Below the pieces are notes generated by a model. That model was not told where the DNA came from. It searched no databases and worked only from the letters and a program-made list of their open reading frames with translations. From Yinghuangia soli (GTDB lineage: Bacteria > Actinomycetota > Actinomycetes > Streptomycetales > Streptomycetaceae): DNA of 64,000 bases. Shown one piece after another: positions 1 to 8,529 of this stretch. A program made the translations under genes and the position numbers. Position 1 is the first letter of the stretch; each line of letters starts with the position of its first letter. The stretch lies in NCBI RefSeq assembly GCF_021502675.1, contig NZ_JAKFHA010000028.1, positions 47,088 through 111,087 of the forward strand. Reading direction: 5' to 3'.

Positions 1-186
1 CTTGGCAGTTGCTGACGTGGACGGCGGGGCCGCGGTCTGGGTGCAAGGCCGGTTCGGGCGTACGGGTGGGATGGGTGTTCGGGTTGGGGCGGGTTGTGGC
101 GGGGGATGACCGGATCGTTGCATCGCCACCCCCACGCCACCCCTGGTAACTGCCATGGCGTCGTGGGCATCTGGCAGTCTGGAGGG
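1..186. other. Upstream region, no gene seen
   Basis: GC-rich sequence before the first gene. I see no open frame with coding character and no clear promoter; it may be the tail of an intergenic region shared with a gene outside the window. Confidence 0.4.
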
Positions 187-3100
187 GTGACGCTGTCCAC
201 CACCGACTCGCTCGCGGTGTACCTCGCTTCGCTCTCCGCATCCGACCTCGCGCGTATCGTGACGACGACGCCCACCGTGCCCGATGATCCGCGGCCTACC
301 ACTTTGCGGCATGTCGCGGTCTGTCTCGCGGATCCCGAAACGGCCTTGCTGGCTTGTTCGTTCCTCAGCCGGGGCGAGTTGCAGCTGCTCGAGGTGCTGT
401 GGGCGGTGGCGGAGGAGCGGCCGCCGGGCGGGGCCGCGCGGTTGGGGCGCGAGGCCGGCCCGCGGCTGGACGACGATCCCGTGGTGGTGGTCGAGCCCGA
501 TGCGCTGCTGGCCCTGGTCGGCGGTGCCGAGCAGGCCGAACTGTCCGAGCTGGGCCCGGCCTTGGAGTCGCTCACCGGGCGGGTGCTGGCGTGGCCCGAG
601 GACGGGCGGATACGGCTGCACCCGGGGGCCGCCGCGGTGTTCCCGCTGCCGCTGGGGCTCGGGGCGCCCGCGTACGGGCTGCTGCTCGGGCAGCGTGCGG
701 AGGATCTCCAGGCGATCGTGCGGGAGTTGGGCGGCCTGCCGGCCGGCCGCAAGGACGACAACGCCTTGCTGGCCGCGCGGCTGCTCGGCGATCCGGCCGT
801 GGTACGCCGGATCGCGGCCCGCCTCGACCCGCCTGCGCGCGCCGCGCTGGACGAGCTGACCGAGATCGGGATCCGCCGTGATCCGGCCGCGGCGTGGGGC
901 TACTACGCGGGCGGCCGGCCCAAGGGTGCCGCGGCGCAGGACGGCTTCGCGCGGCTGCGCCGCCGCGGGCTCCTGCTGCCGACCGGGGACGGCTGGGAGA
1001 TGATGCCGCGCGAAGTGGCCCTGGCCCTGCGCGGCGACGACTACCGGGTGCCGTTCGAGGCGCGGCCGCCCGCGGTGGCGACGGTGCCGGTCGACCGGGC
1101 AGTGGTGCTGCGCGAGTCGGCGGCCGCGGCGTCCGGTGCGCTCGACATCGCGTCGCGCCTGCTGCACACGTGCGCTCTGGCCCCGCCGCAGCTGCTGAAG
1201 AGCGGCGGCGTGGGCGTGCGCGAGGTGCGCCGCCTGGCCCGTGAACTCGCCTGCGAGGAGGGCGCGGTCCGCCTGTGGCTGCACATCGCCGAGTCCGCGG
1301 GGCTGCTGCTGGCCGACGGCGAGCGCGGCCGCGTCCTGCCGACCGCCGCGTACGACGCCTGGCTGGACAGCGAACCGGCAGGCCGCCTCCTGGCGTTGGT
1401 CCGCGGGTGGGTCACGATGCCGGACGTCCCGACCCTGGACGCTGCGGAAGCCGCGGCCGGACGCGCCGGGCGCCCGCCCGCCCCGCTGTCCGGCGCCCCC
1501 GTGCACGGGGGCCTGGCCTTGGTCGCGCGCGGGGCGCTGCTGCGGACGCTGGGCTCGCAGGGCCCCGACCGCGCGGTGCCCGACATCGGCGCGCTGGCCC
1601 GCTGCGTGGCCTGGATGTGCCCCACGCCGTTCCGGCAGGGGCTGGAGGACATCGTGGCGGGGCTGGACGCGGGCTGGGAGGGGCCGGACGACGGCCCCGA
1701 CGCAGGCCGCGGCGGCGACACCGCCGGGACGGCGACGCATCTCGCCGCGCACACCGCGGCGTTGGCGGTCGCCCGCGACAGCGTGACGGTACGGGTGGGA
1801 CCCGCGGCGCCCGGTGAAACGCCCGAAGAGGGGGATCGGGCGGCCGAGTTGCCTGCTGGGGGAGCATCACCGCCCGAGCCGGGTACGACGCCCGCTGCGG
1901 CTCCGCCTCAGCCGGGCGGCACGCCTGCCGCGGTGCCCCCTCAGCCGGGTATCGCGCCCGCCGGGGCTCCCCCCGAGCCGGGTAGCACGCCTGCCGCGGT
2001 GCCCCCTCAGCCGGGTATCGCGCCCACCGGGGCTCCCCCCGAGCCGGGCAGCACGCCTGCAGCAGCTTCCCCAGATCCGGGCACCGCGCCCGCCGCGGCT
2101 CCGCCCGCGCCGACCGCTACCGCGGCTCCGCCGGCGCCGAAGGCTCCGCCCGCCGCACCCGCCGCACCCGCTCCCGTCCCCGCCGCATCCCTCGTCGTGC
2201 CGCCGAAGCCGTCGGTGCCGCCCAGGCCGTCCACCCCGCCGCCCCCGCTCCCGCTGCCGCCCGCGCCGCCGCCAGGTGCCGGCGATCCCGAAGCGCCCAC
2301 CGATGTCGGGGGAGTGGTCACCCCCGGGGACTTCCCGTTCGCGTCCGCGTGCGACTGCCCGGACTGCCGCGATGTCGCCGACGAGATCGAGACCGCGTAC
2401 CGGGGCCGCTTCGACGCCGTCGCCTTCACCGCGGCCACCCTGCAGGAGGCCGCCCTGCTCGGCCTGGTGGCGTGCGGGGCACTCACCGCGCTGGGCGGCG
2501 GCGTGGCGGTGCAGCACAGCGCCGCGGCGCTGCTCGCGGCGGCCGAGGAGCTCCTGCCGCCGGCGGTCCGGCGCGCGCACTTCCCGAGCGACATGACCGC
2601 GGTGGTGACCGGTACCGCCGCGGTCGAACTGGCCCGGCTGCTGGCCGGATGCGCCGAGCCGGAGCCGTCCGGGCGCGTGTGGCGCTTCACCGAGGAGTCG
2701 GTACGCCGGCACCTGGACGCGGGCGGCAGCGCGGCCGGCCTGCTGGCCGACCTCGCCGCCGTGGCGATCGGCAAACTCCCGCAGCCGCTCGAATACTTGA
2801 TCCACGACGTGGGGCGCCGCCACGGGATCGTGCGGGCCGCACCCGCCGCCGGCGTCGTCTACTCGGACGACGAGGCCCTGATCACCGAACTGCTGCACCA
2901 CCGGGGCCTGGCCGCCCTGCGCTTCCGCCGCATCGCCCCGACCGTGCTGCTGTGCGCCCAGCCGGTCGAGGAGGCGGTACGCCGCCTGCGCCGGGCCGGG
3001 TACGCCCCGGCCGCGGAGACCGAGACCGGCAGCGCACTCGTCGAACGCCCCGCCGAATACCGGGCGGACACCGAGGACCAGGGCAGCTGGCCTGTCGCCC

Positions 3101-3447
3101 TGCCGATGCCGGAGGACCTGTCCGAGGACTGGCGGTCGTGGGCCGCCGACCTGCTGGACCGCGCGTCCCGGGCGGCGCCGGCGCTGAGCGCGAAGGCGGC
3201 CCGGCTGCACGAGGCGGCGCCGCTGCTGGGCCCGGAGGACTGCCTGGTCCTCGCCGAGGCGCTGGACCGGGGCAGCGCGGTGCGGGTCGCGGCGACGGCG
3301 TACAACGGGGAGCCGCTCACCAGCACCGTCGCGCACTTGGCGATGGCCGGCGACAGTCTCTACATGCGCCCGCCCAACGGCCGTCCGGCGCTGCTGCCGT
3401 TCCGGCTGGAGACGCTGTGGCTGGTCCTGCCCGCGGAGCCTACATAG
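187..3447 (+). CDS. Helicase-associated protein with XPB/Ssl2-like C-terminal domain
   Basis: A protein of about 1086 residues. The N-terminal part (SLSASDLARIV) resembles the domain that opens actinobacterial helicase-associated proteins, and residues about 800-950 (HDVGRRHGIVRA, HRGLAALRFRRIAPTVL) fit the 'helicase conserved C-terminal' (Helicase_C_3, XPB/Ssl2-like) family. No Walker A or DExx box is visible, so it is probably not a helicase by itself but a DNA-transaction accessory protein. Between the two parts lies a Pro/Ala-rich linker (residues about 560-720) with 11-residue repeats, directly followed by a Cys cluster (CDCPDC) that might bind metal. The start is uncertain: GTG at 187 sits almost on top of GGAGGGG, in-frame ATG codons exist at 94 and 106, but conserved-looking sequence begins only after 187. 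The stop overlaps the stop of the convergent downstream gene by 8 bases. Confidence 0.8.
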   Translation: MTLSTTDSLAVYLASLSASDLARIVTTTPTVPDDPRPTTLRHVAVCLADPETALLACSFLSRGELQLLEVLWAVAEERPPGGAARLGREAGPRLDDDPVVVVEPDALLALVGGAEQAELSELGPALESLTGRVLAWPEDGRIRLHPGAAAVFPLPLGLGAPAYGLLLGQRAEDLQAIVRELGGLPAGRKDDNALLAARLLGDPAVVRRIAARLDPPARAALDELTEIGIRRDPAAAWGYYAGGRPKGAAAQDGFARLRRRGLLLPTGDGWEMMPREVALALRGDDYRVPFEARPPAVATVPVDRAVVLRESAAAASGALDIASRLLHTCALAPPQLLKSGGVGVREVRRLARELACEEGAVRLWLHIAESAGLLLADGERGRVLPTAAYDAWLDSEPAGRLLALVRGWVTMPDVPTLDAAEAAAGRAGRPPAPLSGAPVHGGLALVARGALLRTLGSQGPDRAVPDIGALARCVAWMCPTPFRQGLEDIVAGLDAGWEGPDDGPDAGRGGDTAGTATHLAAHTAALAVARDSVTVRVGPAAPGETPEEGDRAAELPAGGASPPEPGTTPAAAPPQPGGTPAAVPPQPGIAPAGAPPEPGSTPAAVPPQPGIAPTGAPPEPGSTPAAASPDPGTAPAAAPPAPTATAAPPAPKAPPAAPAAPAPVPAASLVVPPKPSVPPRPSTPPPPLPLPPAPPPGAGDPEAPTDVGGVVTPGDFPFASACDCPDCRDVADEIETAYRGRFDAVAFTAATLQEAALLGLVACGALTALGGGVAVQHSAAALLAAAEELLPPAVRRAHFPSDMTAVVTGTAAVELARLLAGCAEPEPSGRVWRFTEESVRRHLDAGGSAAGLLADLAAVAIGKLPQPLEYLIHDVGRRHGIVRAAPAAGVVYSDDEALITELLHHRGLAALRFRRIAPTVLLCAQPVEEAVRRLRRAGYAPAAETETGSALVERPAEYRADTEDQGSWPVALPMPEDLSEDWRSWAADLLDRASRAAPALSAKAARLHEAAPLLGPEDCLVLAEALDRGSAVRVAATAYNGEPLTSTVAHLAMAGDSLYMRPPNGRPALLPFRLETLWLVLPAEPT
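1867..2064 (+). repeat. 33-bp tandem repeats encoding a Pro-rich linker
   Basis: Six consecutive 33-bp units, each coding for 11 residues of the pattern PPxPGxxPAxx, lie inside the helicase-associated gene. Two adjacent 66-bp blocks are nearly identical at the DNA level, which points to recent slippage-type duplication. The unit length is a multiple of three, so copy number can change without breaking the frame. Confidence 0.85.
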
Positions 3448-4816
3448 GCGGGATGTTCTGGTTGAGGTGGAAGACGTTGTCCGGGTCGTACTCCGCCTTC
3501 ACCGCCGCCATCCGCCGGTAGTTGTCCGGCCCGAAAGCGTCGACGATGCGGGCCTGTCCCTCGTCGCCGATGAAGTTCAGGTAGGTCGAGCCCGTCGACC
3601 ACGGCCGCATGTCGGCGCACACCTGATGCGCCCACTGCGCGGCCTGGGCGTCGTCGGCCGGGTCCTCCCAGAGTGCGAACGGGTGGACGCCGTAGCGGGC
3701 GTCGGTCCAGGCCAGCGGGTTCCCGGCGGCGCGGGTGGCGACCGCCGCGCCCTGCGGGAAGAAGGCGTTCATGGAGGCGGACGGCTGGACCATCCCGGGC
3801 GACCGCGCGCAGAAGGCGTCGACCGCGGCGTCCGGGAAGGAGTCCATGTACTCCGCGGACCAGTAGTTCCGCAGCCCCGGTGGGTCGTCGAGCATGGTCT
3901 GGAACATCATGTACGGCAGTTCCGCGATCATCGCCCCGTCGGGGGCCAGGCCCAGGAACGGAGCTGCGGCGTCCCGGCATTCGGCCTCGGTCCCGGCGTA
4001 CGTGATCAGCACGGCGCAGGCCAGCCGGCCCACCAGGTGCGGCGGGACGAACTCCTCCGGCGGGCCCACCAGGTAGATGAAGCCGCCGCCCACTTCGTCA
4101 GGGGCCGTCTCGCAGAAGTCGCGGTAGGTGCGCAGCACGTCCGGGCCGTACTCGGGCGGCCACATCATGAGCGCCATGCTGAACGCCGGGAGTTCGTACA
4201 GCTTGAAGGTGAACGACGTGGCGATGCCGAAGTTGCCGCCGCCGCCGTGCAGCGCCCAGAACAGCTCGGAGTGCTCGGTCTCGGAAGCCTCGATCATGCG
4301 GCCGTCGGCGGTGACCATCTCGACCGCCGTCAGGTTGTCGCAGGCCAGCCCGAACTTGCGTTCCAGCCAGCCGGATCCGCCGCCCAGCGTGAACCCGCCG
4401 ATGCCGGTCGTGGAGGCGCGGCCGCCGGTGGTGGCGAGCCCGCACGGCTGGGTCGCGCCGTCGAGGTCGGCCATGGTGCCGCCGCCTTCGATGCGGACCA
4501 GCCGGGCGTAAGGGTCCACCGTGACCGCGTTCATGCGGCGCAGGTCGATGGCCAGGCCGCCGTCGGTGAGGGCCTTGCCCGCGACGCCGTGCCCGCCGCC
4601 GCGCACCGATACCTCCATGCCCATCTCGCGGGCCGCGGCGAGCGCCGCGGCGACGTCCTCGCGCGAGGTGCACTGCGCGATGGCGCCGGGATGCCGGTCC
4701 ATGGACCCGTTGAAGAGGGTGCGGGCGTCGTCGTAGCCCGGTGCGTCGGGAAGAAGGACGTCGCCGCGGAAGGCGCCGCGCAGGGCTTGGGCGGCGTCCA
4801 GGCCGAGGGTGGTCAT
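3440..4816 (-). CDS. FAD-binding oxidoreductase of the VAO/BBE (berberine-bridge-like) family
   Basis: 458 residues, normal length for this family. The N-terminal PCMH-type FAD domain carries RGGGHGVAG (residues about 72-80), whose His is the usual site of 8-alpha-histidyl flavin attachment, and GGFTLGGGSGW further on. The second covalent anchor of bicovalent members, a Cys before the VGxGG stretch, is not seen (the region reads TTGIGGFTLGG), so single covalent attachment is likely. The C-terminal BBE segment (YDPDNVFHLNQNIPP) is complete. Members oxidise sugars, alkaloids or phenolic alcohols with O2; the substrate cannot be told here. It is transcribed away from a TetR gene 230 bp upstream, a plausible regulator. 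Confidence 0.88.
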   Translation of the reverse strand: MTTLGLDAAQALRGAFRGDVLLPDAPGYDDARTLFNGSMDRHPGAIAQCTSREDVAAALAAAREMGMEVSVRGGGHGVAGKALTDGGLAIDLRRMNAVTVDPYARLVRIEGGGTMADLDGATQPCGLATTGGRASTTGIGGFTLGGGSGWLERKFGLACDNLTAVEMVTADGRMIEASETEHSELFWALHGGGGNFGIATSFTFKLYELPAFSMALMMWPPEYGPDVLRTYRDFCETAPDEVGGGFIYLVGPPEEFVPPHLVGRLACAVLITYAGTEAECRDAAAPFLGLAPDGAMIAELPYMMFQTMLDDPPGLRNYWSAEYMDSFPDAAVDAFCARSPGMVQPSASMNAFFPQGAAVATRAAGNPLAWTDARYGVHPFALWEDPADDAQAAQWAHQVCADMRPWSTGSTYLNFIGDEGQARIVDAFGPDNYRRMAAVKAEYDPDNVFHLNQNIPPM

Positions 4817-4876
4817 GATGGGACCTGCTTTCGGGTGGACTCCCCGAGCCTCCCCGAGCGTGCGGCGGGCACGTGA

Positions 4877-4899
4877 TCCCCTGTACAGCCCACGTGTAC
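4877..4899. promoter_or_regulatory. Possible TetR operator upstream of the FAD oxidoreductase
   Basis: Two TGTAC elements separated by GC-rich bases (CTGTACAGCCCACGTGTACG) sit 60-80 bases before the oxidoreductase start and downstream of the tetR stop. This is the clearest symmetric element in the intergenic region; binding is inferred only. Confidence 0.3.
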
Positions 4900-5046
4900 G
4901 CCGCCTCTATACACCGTAGCCCTGCTTCCGCGAACGGGAAACGGGACGGATAAGAACAAAGCGGCAAAGAATATTGCAAAGTAGGACAAGGTTGAACGAG
5001 GCGGACGGAGCAGGCCGACGCGCCCGCTGTGCCGGGCGGCCGTGCG

Positions 5047-5742
5047 TCAGGTCGCCGTGCGGCCTGCGGCCTCCGCGGCGGGCGCGCCGCCGTGCACCTC
5101 GGTCGGGGTACGGCCGTAGATGGTCCGGCCGATGACCGTGGTCAGGGTGTCGAGCAGCTCGTCCGGGACCGGTTCGGTGCCGGACGGGCCGATGGCGTCG
5201 GTGAGCGACGCGGTCAGCAGCCGGACGAGGAGGGCGGCCAGTGCCTCGGCGGGCGGGCCGTCCGGGGCGATGCCGGACTCGCGGTCGCGCTCGATGCGCG
5301 CGGTGGCGTTGCCGGCCAGCCGGCCCAGGAGGCGCTCGCGGCATTCGAGCAGCGCGCCGCCCGCGTCCTCGCGCAGCATCACCCGCAGCAGCGGGCCGTG
5401 GCGCTGCCACAGCGCGGCGACCCGGGCCAGCGACTGGCGCAGCTCGTCGCGGCCGATCGGGTCGGTCAGCCAGGCCTCGGCGACCTCGACGAAGCCGTCC
5501 GCCACCGGCTCGAGGAGTGCCTCGAACACGGCCTGCTTGCCGGCGAAGTAGAAGTAGAAGCTGGGACGCGAGATGCCCGCCCCGGCGACGAGGTCGTCGA
5601 TGGTGATGCGCTCGGGCGGCTTGTTGGCCAGCAGCGTGCTCGCGGTCCGCAGGATCGCCTGCTCGCGCAGGTCGCCCTTGCTGGGGCCGCGCCTGCGGCC
5701 GGTGCTGCGGTCGTCCGACGCATGCTCGTCCATGACGTTCAT
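5047..5742 (-). CDS. TetR/AcrR-family transcriptional regulator
   Basis: 231 residues. The N-terminal helix-turn-helix (AGISRPSFYFYFAGKQAVFEAL, split as AGISRPSFYFYF then AGKQAVFEALL) is a textbook TetR recognition helix with the FYFYF/KQ signature, preceded by ILRTASTLLANKPPERITIDDL. The C-terminal part is an all-helical ligand domain of ordinary size. The start is chosen at ATG 5742; a second in-frame ATG at 5733 (MDEHASDD) is equally possible, and the frame runs open to 6006 but that extension is not TetR-like. It lies upstream of and co-oriented with the FAD oxidoreductase and may repress it; ligand unknown. Confidence 0.88.
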   Translation of the reverse strand: MNVMDEHASDDRSTGRRRGPSKGDLREQAILRTASTLLANKPPERITIDDLVAGAGISRPSFYFYFAGKQAVFEALLEPVADGFVEVAEAWLTDPIGRDELRQSLARVAALWQRHGPLLRVMLREDAGGALLECRERLLGRLAGNATARIERDRESGIAPDGPPAEALAALLVRLLTASLTDAIGPSGTEPVPDELLDTLTTVIGRTIYGRTPTEVHGGAPAAEAAGRTAT

Positions 5743-6348
5743 TATCCGGGCCGCGCGGGGGTGTCCGGCGGCAAGGCCGGAGGCAGGCCCGGCAGCAGGG
5801 GCCGGAGACGCGGGCCGCGGATATGGCGCAGCGTGCCGCGGGCCGAACGGGATATCGCCGTCGCGGTGCGACTCCGCAATGCTCCCCAAGCATTCGGCGT
5901 GCCCCGCCGGCCTCATTCCGGGAATTTTCCCGAGGGAAATGAATGACGTCGCATGGCACGACTTTCGATGCTTTATTAAAGGCTGCTCACTGCGCGATGT
6001 CAACAACGGATGACCAAGATTCTTTGAGGTCGTGCGCCTGGCGGCGAGTCGACACGTGTCACCAGCATGAGTGGCTTCGCCGCTGGTGGTCCCGGCTGTC
6101 GTCGGCCGGGGAATCGGGGTGGATCGCGCCGCCTCGGCGCGGAAACCGAATTGTTTCCGGGAGCTTCCGGGATACGAAGATCATCGCCGTGGAATTCTTT
6201 GCGGTGACACGTGTAATCAGCGATCGAGGGAATTTACCGCTTGATTTTTTGCCGGACTGCGGTCAGATTCCACAAAGGCTGCCGGACCGCTGCTGCGGTG
6301 ATTTCCGGGCGTACCGGTGTGGGCGGGGCGGATTTGCGAAGGAGCGCA
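5743..6348. promoter_or_regulatory. Divergent control region with GACACGTGTC-type palindromes
   Basis: About 600 bp without a gene between tetR and the WxL-like gene, noticeably more AT-rich than its surroundings (for example GCTTTATTAAAGGCTG near 5970). It holds a perfect GACACGTGTC at 6052-6061 and a one-mismatch copy, GACACGTGTA, at 6206-6215. The same palindrome lies 100 bp upstream of the paralogous secreted gene at 40571-40580. This suggests a common regulator for the two secreted proteins. Confidence 0.5.
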
Positions 6349-7977
6349 GTGTTGTTGCGAAGCATGGTGCCGCGGCGGGCCGGAGCGGTTGCGGCCGCCG
6401 GGGCGCTCACGGCCGCGGGGCTGCTCGCCGCGGCCCCGGGCGCGGACGCCGGCACCGTCACGCCCGTCGTCGAATGCGTCCTCCCGGCCGGCCAGGGCAC
6501 TGTCACCGGCCCGCAGGACGTCGCGGTGGTCCTGGACAAGTCGGCCGTCGCGCCGGGCGGTTCGCTGAAGGGCTCGGTCACGCTCGGCCCGGGCCCCGCG
6601 GTCGGCACCGCCGGCCTGTCGGTCCGGGTGACGCCGTCGATCACCCTCGCGATGCGCGGCGCGGCCACCGGCGAGGTCACCGTCATCGGCGAAGAGAGCA
6701 CGGTCCAGGTGGAGCCGGGCCAGGCGCCGCCGATCCCGCCGTTCGCGGGCAACTTCACGGTTCCGGCCGCGGCCGCCGCGGGCGGGGGGATCGAGTTCAC
6801 CGTCGTGAAGGTGGTGACCGACGCGCAGCCCGCCTCCGGGGGACCGCGGCTTCCGACCGTGTGCACGGTCAAGTCCGGCGGGGACGCAGCCGTGGCCAAG
6901 GTCGGCGTCGAAAGCCCGGCGAGCGGGCCGGCGACGCTGGCCGCCCCCGCGGACGCGGTCCGGCCCGGCGGCACCTTCACGCTGACCGGCGCGAAGTTCA
7001 CCCCGAGCGCCGCGCCGCAGATCTCCCTGTGCGACGCGGCCGGGGCGAACTGCGGCGCCGGTCGGTTCACCGCCAACACGCTTGCCATCGACGGCCAGGG
7101 CAACCTGTCCGGCAGCGCGACCCTGGCCGCCGCGGGTGTTCCTGACGGCACGTACAAAGTCAAGGTGGCGGGCGGCGAGAAGCAGGCGCAGGCCTCCCTC
7201 AAGGTCAAGGCGCCTGCTCCGGCCGGTCCGCGTACGGTCGAGCTGGACCGGCCCGGCGGCCCGGTCGGCACGACCGTGGCGGTGACCGGCAGGAACTGGA
7301 CCCCGAACGGCAGCGTGACCGTGGTCCAGACGGGCGCGGACGGGCGGGACGGCCCGCACACGATCCTCGCCGCCACCGACGCGGCGGGCTCGTTCGCCAC
7401 GCCGTACACGGTCACCGACCCGGCCACCGCGAAGATCCGGGTGCGGGAAGGCATCTCCGACAGCGCCGCCGTGTCCGTCCCGTTCGCCCTGGCCGCGGCG
7501 CCCGGGCCGGCGCCCGGCGGCGAGGCGGCGATCGTCCCGGCCGCCCCCGGCACCCTGTCGATGAGCCAGGCCGGCAGCGGCATCGGCTTCGGGACCGCGA
7601 CGCTCGACGGCGAGGAGCAGAGCCTGAAGGCCGCACTGAACCGCATCACCGTCGTCGACACCCGCGGCGGCAGCCTCGGCTGGTCGCTCACCGGCACCAT
7701 GACCGACCTGGCCGCGGAGAACGGCCGGGACAAGATCGCGGCCGGCAGCATCGGCTGGGCCCCGGCCTGCGTCGCGGCCGCCGGAAGCCTGTCCGCGGTG
7801 TCCCCGGGCGCCGCGGGTCCGCTCGGCAGCACCCCGGCGACGCTGTGCAGCCAGGCCGGAAGCGCGGCCGGCCCGACCGGCGGGCAGTTCGCGGCCGACG
7901 CGGAACTCACCTTGACCACACCCCGGTTCGCGGCCGCGGGTGCCTATGCCGGAACCCTCACGCTCACGCTCGCATGA
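6349..7977 (+). CDS. Secreted WxL-like surface protein (paralogue of 38852-40471)
   Basis: 542 residues with a Sec signal peptide: basic RSMVPRR, an Ala/Leu-rich core and a cleavage-type PGADA|GT. The middle contains two immunoglobulin/IPT-like repeats, each of the form GTFTLTGAKFTPSAAPQISL / GTTVAVTGRNWTPNGSVTVV. The last about 150 residues (GWSLTGTMTDL ... AGAYAGTLTLTLA) resemble WxL-type surface domains and match the gene at 38852-40471 closely. The start is taken as GTG 6349, four bases after AAGGAG; TTG 6352 or 6355 are alternatives. No LPXTG or membrane anchor is seen, so it is secreted or non-covalently wall-bound. Its partner and role are unknown. Confidence 0.75.
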   Translation: MLLRSMVPRRAGAVAAAGALTAAGLLAAAPGADAGTVTPVVECVLPAGQGTVTGPQDVAVVLDKSAVAPGGSLKGSVTLGPGPAVGTAGLSVRVTPSITLAMRGAATGEVTVIGEESTVQVEPGQAPPIPPFAGNFTVPAAAAAGGGIEFTVVKVVTDAQPASGGPRLPTVCTVKSGGDAAVAKVGVESPASGPATLAAPADAVRPGGTFTLTGAKFTPSAAPQISLCDAAGANCGAGRFTANTLAIDGQGNLSGSATLAAAGVPDGTYKVKVAGGEKQAQASLKVKAPAPAGPRTVELDRPGGPVGTTVAVTGRNWTPNGSVTVVQTGADGRDGPHTILAATDAAGSFATPYTVTDPATAKIRVREGISDSAAVSVPFALAAAPGPAPGGEAAIVPAAPGTLSMSQAGSGIGFGTATLDGEEQSLKAALNRITVVDTRGGSLGWSLTGTMTDLAAENGRDKIAAGSIGWAPACVAAAGSLSAVSPGAAGPLGSTPATLCSQAGSAAGPTGGQFAADAELTLTTPRFAAAGAYAGTLTLTLA

Positions 7978-8385
7978 GGGGACCGCTCGCCAGGAAGTAC
8001 CCGGCGCCGCGCACGGCCACCCCGTGACGACGCCCCCGACACGGCCGGGTGTTCGCACCACCCGGTCCGCCCGCTGCCGCACGGCAGCGCGGATGCACGG
8101 CAGTTCGACCGCACGCTGCACGACCGTACGAATGCCCGGCCGTTCCGCGGTTCCCCTTGTCCCGCGGTGCGCCGGCGCACAGGTTCGGCTGTCCGCCTGA
8201 TTCGACTGTTCGACGGCCTGACCACCGGCCGCCGGGCGGCCCGGAGTGCCAGCTCCCGGCCGTACGGCGACCTGCCATCGGGACTCCGCCGCCGGGGGGC
8301 GGAGATCGGCCGGCCAGGCGCGGGGAGGACCCTTCCCACCCGCGCCGGACGGCCGCCGGGGCCATGTGCCCCGGTTCCCGAAACC

Positions 8386-8417
8386 GCGGGCCCGGGAGCA
8401 TCTGCTCCCGGGCCCGC
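8386..8417. terminator. Strong hairpin, likely terminator
   Basis: A perfect 13-bp stem (GCGGGCCCGGGAG with its complement) closes a 6-base loop. There is no U-tract, as is common in high-GC actinomycetes. It could end transcription coming from the WxL-like gene. Confidence 0.6.
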
Positions 8418-8467
8418 CGCATGCCTGCGGCGGCCCCGATTCGCGCTTTCGACGCGTCATCGGGAAT

Positions 8468-8486
8468 ACTCGACACACTGTCGAGT
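8468..8486. promoter_or_regulatory. Operator-like dyad upstream of the MFS exporter
   Basis: ACTCGACA-CAC-TGTCGAGT is a perfect 8-bp inverted repeat with a 3-base spacer, 44 bases before the exporter start. It fits a dimeric TetR or MarR site. Confidence 0.6.
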
Positions 8487-8529
8487 TTGTGTCTGCGTAC
8501 TGCCGCCCATCACCCCGAGGACTTCGCCC

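Larger units (their letters stand above)
7978..8529. other. Intergenic region before the first exporter
   Basis: About 550 bp with no convincing gene in any frame. It contains a strong GC hairpin (8386-8417) and a 19-bp operator-like dyad (8468-8486), both listed separately. The rest shows nothing I can name. Confidence 0.5.
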
